DNA of 9,752 nucleotides from CAYYED01 sp964470785 (lineage in GTDB: Bacteria; Patescibacteriota; Minisyncoccia; Minisyncoccales; PEYH01): assembly GCA_964470785.1 (NCBI GenBank), contig CAYYED010000047.1, positions 1-9,752 on the forward strand, read 5' to 3'. The number at the start of each line of letters is the position of its first letter. Within the stretch, counting starts at the first letter, position 1. The position numbers and the translations under genes were made by a program. This document shows, in pieces, positions 5,716-9,752 of the stretch. A model generated the notes under the pieces. The model was not told where the DNA came from. It ran no database searches and saw only the letters and a list, made by a program, of their open reading frames with translations.

Positions 5716-6306
5716 ATGTTAAAATTGAAAGAAAAATATTATACAGAAGCCATTCCAAAGATGAAAGAAAGGTTTGGTTATAAAAGTAATTTAGCTGTTC
5801 CTGTTATACAAAAAGTAACAGCAAATACAGGTTTTGGGCGGTTAGTGGCAGGTAAAACAAAGCAGGAAATAGAAAAAGCATGTGCAGAGATCATAAATGA
5901 TTTGGCTATGATTACAGGGCAAAAACCTGTTTTAACCAATGCCAAGAATTCTATTGCCAATTTTAAGCTTAGAAAAGGAATGCCCGTTGGAGCAAAAGTA
6001 ACATTAAGAGGAGAAAAGATGTATGCTCTTTTAGAAAGGTTAATTTATATTGTTCTGCCCAGAACAAGAGATTTTAGCGGAATAAGCACCGATTCTATTG
6101 ACAAAGTAGGCAATTTAACGATAGGAATAAGAGAACATATTTCTTTTCCAGAAGTAAGCGCGGAAAAAGCTAGCAAGATTTTCGGATTAGAGATTGTTAT
6201 TTCCACCAGCGCAAAATCAAAAGAAGAAGGATTAGAATTGTTTAGTTTACTGGGGTTTCCATTAAAGCAATCTCTTAGCGAAAGCGAGCCGAAAGGCGAA
6301 GCTTGA
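5716..6306 (+). CDS. rplE: 50S ribosomal protein L5 with repeat-encoded C-terminus
   Basis: L5 binds 5S rRNA in the central protuberance and contacts P-site tRNA. The product is 196 aa (E. coli 179). Recognisable segments are QKPVLTNAKNSIANFKLRKG (69-88), PVGAKVTLRG (90-99), LPRTRDFSGIS (114-124) and the conserved ending LLGFP (178-182). The last 13 residues (184-196, KQSLSESEPKGEA) go beyond the family end and come from the same DNA repeat that ends S17; ten of the 13 residues are the same in the two proteins. The gene is 9 nt after rplX. The 213-bp spacer to rpsN is occupied by the rest of the repeat. Confidence 0.97.
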   Translation: MLKLKEKYYTEAIPKMKERFGYKSNLAVPVIQKVTANTGFGRLVAGKTKQEIEKACAEIINDLAMITGQKPVLTNAKNSIANFKLRKGMPVGAKVTLRGEKMYALLERLIYIVLPRTRDFSGISTDSIDKVGNLTIGIREHISFPEVSAEKASKIFGLEIVISTSAKSKEEGLELFSLLGFPLKQSLSESEPKGEA

Positions 6307-6319
6307 GCTTAGAGAGGGC
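6263..6319 (+). repeat. Stop-codon repeat module A, copy 2 (end of rplE)
   Basis: This copy is nearly identical to 4633-4689, in the same frame relative to the host gene. The stem TCTCTTAGC (6271-6279)/GCTTAGAGA encloses GCC-GAAA-GGC, a GNRA-type tetraloop, and a second possible GC-GAAA-GC. It supplies the last 13 codons and the TGA stop of L5. Confidence 0.8.
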
Positions 6320-6322
6320 CTC

Positions 6323-6469
6323 ACCCCATACAAACTTTACGAGTTGTTCTTGAGCCGCGCCCTCTCAACAGGAAAGGCCTATTCGGCCCCGGGCGCGGCG
6401 AGAAAAGGAGACGGACTTTCTTAAACTGGAAAATATGTTTAGTAAAACAAGGTAAAGTTTGTACGGGGT
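6323..6469. repeat. Stop-codon repeat module B, copy 2: long branched palindrome
   Basis: ACCCCATACAAACTTTAC (6323-6340) and GTAAAGTTTGTACGGGGT (6452-6469) pair at 17 of 18 positions. The interior has a perfect 9-bp stem GCCGCGCCC/GGGCGCGGC (6354-6362/6391-6399) enclosing GGCC-TATTC-GGCC. The interior has no evident similarity to that of copy 1, but the outer arms share position, length and the ACCCC/GGGGT end. Confidence 0.75.
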
Positions 6470-6486
6470 AAGAATCTGTAACATTC

Positions 6487-6501
6487 GCCCGCAAAGCGGG
6501 C
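6487..6501. repeat. Short G+C-rich hairpin before rpsN
   Basis: GCCCGC-AAA-GCGGGC is a perfect 6-bp stem with a 3-nt loop, 18 nt before the rpsN ATG. No T-run follows, so it is not a terminator. Confidence 0.6.
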
Positions 6502-6519
6502 TCATTAACAGCTTCTAAT

Positions 6520-6705
6520 ATGCCAAAAAAATCACAAATTATAAAATCACAAAGAAAGCCGAAGTTTACTACGCGAAAAGTAAATAGGTGTTTTCGTTGC
6601 GGCCGTAGAAGAGGGTTTTTAAAAAGATTTGGCTTGTGCAGAATATGTTTTAGAGAAATGGCGAGTAAGGGACTGATACCGGGAGTAAAGAAGTCATCGT
6701 GGTAA
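6520..6705 (+). CDS. rpsN: 30S ribosomal protein S14, zinc-binding type (type Z)
   Basis: S14 completes the 30S head near the A site. At 61 aa it is the short zinc-containing form; the zinc-free form is about 100 aa. Cys24-x2-Cys27 and Cys40-x2-Cys43 form the zinc site, within NRCFRCGRRRGF and GLCRICFRE. The C-terminus GLIPGVKKSSW is canonical. The start follows CTTCTAAT with no Shine-Dalgarno sequence. The position between rplE and rpsH is standard. The symbol rpsZ is also used for this form. Confidence 0.97.
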   Translation: MPKKSQIIKSQRKPKFTTRKVNRCFRCGRRRGFLKRFGLCRICFREMASKGLIPGVKKSSW

Positions 6706-6723
6706 ACATTATTAGGGTGCTGT

Positions 6724-6795
6724 GAAATACGAATTCGTACGAATATATGAAAGGTAAACAACACAAATTCGTAATTTCGTATGCATTCGTATTTC
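6724..6795 (+). repeat. 72-bp terminal-inverted-repeat element, copy 1
   Basis: The ends GAAATACGAATTCGTACGAA and TTCGTATGCATTCGTATTTC are inverted repeats (18 of 20 matches). The non-palindromic core contains AAGGTAAACAACACAAATTCG. The reverse complement matches 8551-8622 at 69 of 72 positions. It occupies half of the 139-bp S14-S8 spacer. There is no coding capacity, so it could only be a miniature non-autonomous element. Confidence 0.8.
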
Positions 6796-6844
6796 GTTAG
6801 TCCTATAATAGATATATTTTAGTATTTAACACTTTATAAATAGT

Positions 6845-7234
6845 ATGACAGATCCTATTGCAGATATGATAATAAGAATTAAAAATGCGCAAGCAGTTGG
6901 ACATAAAACTGTGGACGTTCCCTATTCTAAGCTGAAATATCAAATCGCCCAGCTTTTAAGCGAAGAGGGCTTTGTGGGAAAAATGCAAAGAAAGCTTGCC
7001 AAAAACAAAAGGGCTATTAAGATTAATTTGAAATACAAGCAAAACAATCCTTTTGTTACCGAATTTAAAAGAATTTCTAAACCGGGAAAAAGAATATATT
7101 CTCGGGCAGAAAATATAATGTCTTTCGGCCGAGGTCATAGTGTTAAAATTATTAGCACACCCAAAGGAATAATGACCGGCAAAGAGGCAAAAAAGAATAA
7201 TTTAGGAGGAGAGTTGATAGCAGAGATATGGTAA
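6845..7234 (+). CDS. rpsH: 30S ribosomal protein S8
   Basis: S8 is a primary binder of the 16S rRNA central domain and, in E. coli, the translational repressor of the spc operon. At 129 aa it is normal. MTDPIADMIIRIKNA at the start and the signature STPKGIMTGKEAKKNNLGGE (104-123) identify it. The ATG follows TTTATAAATAGT with no Shine-Dalgarno sequence. The gene ends 336 bp before rplF, the largest gene-free stretch inside the operon. Confidence 0.97.
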   Translation: MTDPIADMIIRIKNAQAVGHKTVDVPYSKLKYQIAQLLSEEGFVGKMQRKLAKNKRAIKINLKYKQNNPFVTEFKRISKPGKRIYSRAENIMSFGRGHSVKIISTPKGIMTGKEAKKNNLGGELIAEIW

Positions 7235-7341
7235 GGGTGACTATTGACTGTTGACTATTGACAAATTAATTAAGCGTAAAACTAAAAGCGAAAAGTGACA
7301 CAACAGTGTCATCCCCGCGCAGGCGGGGATCCAAACAATGG

Positions 7342-7361
7342 ATTCCCGTTTCCGCGGGAAT
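7342..7361. repeat. dRS3-like 20-bp inverted repeat
   Basis: ATTCCC, eight free bases, GGGAAT: exactly the published form of the neisserial dRS3 repeat. A sister of the form ATCCCC-N8-GGGGAT lies 11 bp upstream (7311-7330). The match could come from the widely spread GTCATTCCCGC-type repeats rather than from any neisserial source. Confidence 0.6.
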
Positions 7362-7510
7362 GACAGAAGAGATTGGGAATGACAGAAGAGAGCGGGAATG
7401 ACAGATTGAGCTTTGCGCTGTAGTTTTGCATAGTCCGCTGACAGCGGTCGGCCAAGGACGCTTTACGCTTTAATGCTAAAAATTGAAAATTAGAAATTTA
7501 TTGAAAATTA

Positions 7511-7539
7511 CCTAGCCCGCTGACAGCAGTCGGCCTAGG
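7511..7539. repeat. CCTAG...CTAGG palindrome inserted in an AT array
   Basis: CCTAG (7511-7515) pairs with CTAGG (7535-7539), and CCG with CGG inside. The core CCGCTGACAGCAGTCGGCC is nearly the same as CCGCTGACAGCGGTCGGCC at 7435-7453. The flanks on both sides are GAAAATT-type AT repeat, as if the palindrome had entered an existing array. Confidence 0.6.
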
Positions 7540-7570
7540 GAAAATTGAAAATTCGTAAATTATTTTAATT

Positions 7571-8116
7571 ATGTCCCGTATAGGCAAAAAACCAATTCAA
7601 TTACCGGAAGGAGTATCAGTAAGAGTACAAGAGAATGAAGTTCAGGTAAAGGGTCCCAAGGGGGAACTGAAGTTTAGTATTCCTTCAGAGATAGAGCTAA
7701 TTGTTGAAGAAAAGCAAGCCGTGGCAAAGGTCAAAGAAAATAGCAAACAAAGCAATGCGCTATGGGGGCTTGTTAGAAGTTTAGCTAACAATGCCGTAGA
7801 AGGGGTAATCAATGGTTTTCAAAAACAATTAGAAATTCAAGGGGTTGGTTATCGGGCAAGGATAGAGGAGGAAGAACTGGTGTTAGAGGTAGGATTTTCT
7901 CATTCTGTGAAAATTAAAAAGCCGCAAGGGATTGAACTTTTAGTAGAAAAAAATATTATTACTGTTTCCGGAATTGACAAACAGCTGGTTGGGCAAACCG
8001 CGGCAGAAATAAGAAAAGTAAAACCCCCGGAACCTTATAAAGGAAAAGGAATCAGGTATTCAGGAGAGCAGGTTAGAAGAAAGGCCGGGAAGAAAACAGC
8101 AACAACAACGGGGTAA
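7571..8116 (+). CDS. rplF: 50S ribosomal protein L6
   Basis: L6 binds helix 97 near the sarcin-ricin loop, where translational GTPases act. At 181 aa it is normal (E. coli 177). It has two repeated alpha-beta domains: MSRIGKKPIQLPEGV opens the first, and QLEIQGVGYRARIE (86-99) opens the second. PPEPYKGKGIRYSGEQVRRK (152-171) is the family signature. The start ATG follows ATTTTAATT without a Shine-Dalgarno sequence. rplR starts 14 bp after the stop, a tight junction with likely coupled translation. Confidence 0.97.
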   Translation: MSRIGKKPIQLPEGVSVRVQENEVQVKGPKGELKFSIPSEIELIVEEKQAVAKVKENSKQSNALWGLVRSLANNAVEGVINGFQKQLEIQGVGYRARIEEEELVLEVGFSHSVKIKKPQGIELLVEKNIITVSGIDKQLVGQTAAEIRKVKPPEPYKGKGIRYSGEQVRRKAGKKTATTTG

Positions 8117-8130
8117 GATTTTAATAATAT

Positions 8131-8502
8131 ATGCTATCAAAAAAAGAAAAAAGAGAAAGACGGCATAAACGGGTTAGGGCTAAGATATTCGGTACTGCCA
8201 AAATACCCCGTCTTTGTGTATTTCGTTCAAATCAACACATTTATGCTCAATTGATTGACGATGAGGAAAACAAAGTGATTACTCAAGCAAGCGACAAGGA
8301 AGTTAATGCTCTTAGTGGCTCTAAGAATATAAAAGTTTCGGGAAATAAATCATTAAAATCTTTTGAGGTCGGAAAATTAGTCGCTCAAAAAGCTTATGAG
8401 AAAAAAATTAAGAAGACCGTATTTGACAGGGGCGGCTATAAATATCATGGCAGAGTAAAGGCCTTAGCAGAGGGAGCCAGAGAAAAGGGGTTAGAATTTT
8501 AA
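8131..8502 (+). CDS. rplR: 50S ribosomal protein L18
   Basis: L18 brings 5S rRNA into the central protuberance together with L5. The product is 123 aa (usual about 115-120). The basic N-terminal arm (KKEKRERRHKRVRAKI), the PRLCVFRSNQHIYAQLID strand segment (26-43) and the closing VFDRGGYKYHGRVKALAEGA (97-116) are diagnostic. The gene is followed by a 186-bp spacer with the second 72-bp element. Confidence 0.97.
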   Translation: MLSKKEKRERRHKRVRAKIFGTAKIPRLCVFRSNQHIYAQLIDDEENKVITQASDKEVNALSGSKNIKVSGNKSLKSFEVGKLVAQKAYEKKIKKTVFDRGGYKYHGRVKALAEGAREKGLEF

Positions 8503-8507
8503 AATAC

Positions 8508-8622
8508 GCTGCGAAATACGAATTCGTACGAAATTACCAAATAGGGCTGCGAAATACGAATTCATACGAAATTACGAATTTGTGTTGTTTACCTTTCGTA
8601 TATTCGTACGAATTCGTATTTT
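8508..8622 (-). repeat. 72-bp terminal-inverted-repeat element, copy 2 (inverted), with a duplicated end
   Basis: Positions 8551-8622 match the reverse complement of 6724-6795 at 69 of 72 positions. In front of it, 8508-8537 duplicates 8546-8575 with one mismatch (period 38 bp), so one end of the element is present twice. Together they fill most of the L18-S5 spacer. Confidence 0.8.
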
Positions 8623-8688
8623 GTAACCAAAATGGTATTATTGGTACGAGTTTGTATGTAGAAATATTTTAATTATAATAAAAAAGAT

Positions 8689-9159
8689 ATGTTTAAAGGA
8701 TCCAGAGAAAAAGAAAAAGACGAATTTGATTCAAAATTGCTGTGCCTAAATAGAGTAGTTAGGGTTACGGCCGGCGGAAAACAGATGCGTTTTAGGGCGG
8801 TTATGGTTGTGGGAGACAAGAAGGGTCGGGTAGGCGTGGGCGTAGCCAAAGGAATGGATGTGGCTCAGGGCGTAGAAAAAGCCACCCGCCTCGCCAAAAA
8901 AAATTTAATCAAAGTTCCTATTATGAACGGCACTATTCCCTGCCAAATGGAGGCAAAATATGGGGCGGCAAGAGTGCTTTTAAGGCCCCAAAGACAGGGA
9001 AGGGGTTTAGTTGCCGGCGGCACGGTAAGAACTATTTGCACTTTAGCAGGGATTGAAAACATTTCTTCTAAAATTTTAGGAGGCACAAGAAATAAACTTA
9101 ACAATGCCAGAGCGACAATGTCGGCGCTGTCAAAACTAAATGCAAATACACGAAATTAA
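8689..9159 (+). CDS. rpsE: 30S ribosomal protein S5
   Basis: S5 helps set decoding accuracy and lines the mRNA entry with S3 and S4. The product is 156 aa (E. coli 167). The dsRBD-like N-terminal domain has LNRVVRVTAGGKQMRFRAVM (20-39) and VVGDKKGRVGVGVAKG (40-55). The C-terminal domain has VLLRPQRQGRGLVAGGTVRT (96-115) and the family-typical GGTRNKLNNARAT (131-143). The ATG follows AATAAAAAAGAT, with no strong Shine-Dalgarno sequence. The gene end overlaps rplO by 20 bp, leaving no room for rpmD (L30), which usually sits here. Confidence 0.97.
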   Translation: MFKGSREKEKDEFDSKLLCLNRVVRVTAGGKQMRFRAVMVVGDKKGRVGVGVAKGMDVAQGVEKATRLAKKNLIKVPIMNGTIPCQMEAKYGAARVLLRPQRQGRGLVAGGTVRTICTLAGIENISSKILGGTRNKLNNARATMSALSKLNANTRN

Positions 9160-9655
9160 ACCAAAAACTAAAAAAGAAACCAGTAAACGTATTGGAAGAG
9201 GCGGTAAGCGCGGCACTTATTCCGGCCGTGGAATTAAAGGGCAAAGGTCTAGAGCAGGCACTCATAAAGCAGAACCCTTAATCAGAAGAGTTATTAAAAG
9301 ATATCCTAAGTTGAGGGGATATAATTTTAATCGGAAGTCGCCGGATAAACAAATTGTCGGGCTTTCTGATATTGAGAAAAAGTTTAACACGGGGGAAACG
9401 GTCAGTCCCAAAACATTGCTGGAAAAAGGATTGGTGCGCGGATTGAAAGACAAGACGTCTGTGGTCAAAATATTGAGTAATGGAGAAATTAAGAAGAGTG
9501 TTATAATAGAAAATTGTTTGGTTTCTAAATCAGCGCAAGAAAAAGTAGAGAAAGCGGGAGGGGAAATAAAAAAACAAACGCAAAATAATAAAGAAAACAA
9601 AAAGAAAACAAAAAGAAAGAAGGCAGTAAAAGTAAAGAATAACAAACTTTCTTAA
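9140..9655 (+). CDS. rplO: 50S ribosomal protein L15
   Basis: L15 is a late-assembly protein threading between 23S rRNA domains. The product is 171 aa against about 145-150 in most bacteria. The N-terminal extension carries the expected GRGGKRGTYSGRGIKGQRSR run (19-38). The globular end (104-143, KTSVVKILSNGEIKK ... KAGGEI) is the family signature region. Residues 144-171 are an added Lys/Asn-rich tail. ATG 9140 is the only sensible start because it gives the standard MxIHEIKP opening; it lies inside rpsE in another frame, so translation is probably coupled by re-initiation. secY is expected next, beyond the window. Confidence 0.96.
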   Translation: MQIHEIKPKTKKETSKRIGRGGKRGTYSGRGIKGQRSRAGTHKAEPLIRRVIKRYPKLRGYNFNRKSPDKQIVGLSDIEKKFNTGETVSPKTLLEKGLVRGLKDKTSVVKILSNGEIKKSVIIENCLVSKSAQEKVEKAGGEIKKQTQNNKENKKKTKRKKAVKVKNNKLS

Positions 9656-9752
9656 TTTTCAATTTACAATTTCCAATTTTCCCGCCTGCAACGCTTTGCG
9701 TAGCAATGCGGGCAGGCAATCAATTTTCAATTTCTAAATTTTTAATTGAAAA
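9656..9752. repeat. Post-rplO spacer: TTTTCAA array with an embedded hairpin
   Basis: AT-rich TTTTCAATTTACAATTT units surround a G+C-rich palindrome at 9681-9717 (CCCGCCTGCAACGC ... GCAATGCGGGCAGGC). Its sequence resembles 168-205 at the left end of the window. The array resumes directly after it with TCAATTTTCAAT, the same phrase seen in three other spacers. There is no run of T directly after the stem, so a terminator is not supported. Confidence 0.65.

Larger units (their letters stand above)
7235..7570. repeat. 336-bp S8-L6 spacer, a mosaic of repeats
   Basis: No gene is seen here. From left to right: TGACTATTGAC twice (7238-7248, 7252-7262); ATCCCC-N8-GGGGAT (7311-7330); ATTCCC-N8-GGGAAT (7342-7361); a 19-bp tandem repeat, GGGAATGACAGAAGAGAKY, about 2.6 copies (7356-7404); two related CCGCTGACAGC palindromes (7431-7453 and 7511-7539); and AT-rich GAAAATT units. 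ATTAAGCGTAAA (7269-7280) and TTTACGCTTTAAT (7462-7474) bracket the G+C-rich block as an outer inverted repeat. The block looks like nested insertions. Confidence 0.7.

Noticed and set aside
6321..6764. 147-aa minus-strand ORF over the L5-S14 spacer and rpsN
   Set aside because: It is a shadow of rpsN and the repeat element, with no recognisable domain.
6706..6844. tRNA or other known small RNA gene in the S14-S8 spacer
   Set aside because: No cloverleaf or known motif is seen; the palindromic 72-bp repeat accounts for the structure.
9681..9752. Rho-independent terminator after rplO
   Set aside because: The stem is followed by AATCAATTTTCAATTTC rather than an immediate T-run, and secY would be expected in the same transcript.

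Overview
This window is one long run of ribosomal-protein genes, all on the + strand, in the canonical bacterial S10-spc order: rplW (L23), rplB (L2), rpsS (S19), rplV (L22), rpsC (S3), rplP (L16), rpmC (L29), rpsQ (S17), rplN (L14), rplX (L24), rplE (L5), rpsN (S14, zinc type), rpsH (S8), rplF (L6), rplR (L18), rpsE (S5), rplO (L15). All 17 are full length and intact. L4 should lie upstream and secY downstream, outside the window.

The host is most likely a member of the Candidate Phyla Radiation (Patescibacteria), probably a Parcubacteria-like lineage. The main reasons are the missing rpmD (L30) between rpsE and rplO, which overlap by 20 bp; Lys-rich low-complexity tails on L22, L23 and L15; an L16 with Pro at the position of E. 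coli Arg81; and AT-rich DNA with many short repeats in the spacers. Stops are TAA or TGA and no gene carries an internal TGA, so the standard bacterial code fits and the TGA=Gly code of Gracilibacteria does not.

The genes are ordinary but the spaces between them are not. A normal S10-spc cluster has spacers of a few to a few tens of bases. Here 11 spacers are about 65-340 bp and nearly all carry a palindromic or repeat element: (a) TTTTCAA-type AT arrays (831-960, 2257-2294, 2877-2917, 9656-9752); (b) a 72-bp element with terminal inverted repeats, present before S8 and, in inverted orientation, before S5; (c) a two-part element at the ends of S17 and L5, whose first part encodes the last 13 residues of both proteins and whose second part has 18-bp arms that differ between copies but still pair within each copy; (d) G+C-rich hairpins, including an exact match to the ATTCCC-N8-GGGAAT form of the neisserial dRS3 repeat; (e) small spacer-spanning palindromes unrelated to one another.

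The proteins act together in the ribosome. L2, L14, L16, L5 and L18 build the peptidyl-transferase and central-protuberance regions, L22, L23, L24 and L29 surround the exit tunnel, and S3, S5, S8, S14, S17 and S19 build the small subunit. Only rplW has a clear Shine-Dalgarno sequence; nearly all other starts follow an AT-rich tract. No convincing rho-independent terminator or promoter was found, so the run probably behaves as one transcription unit with the S10 and spc operons fused.
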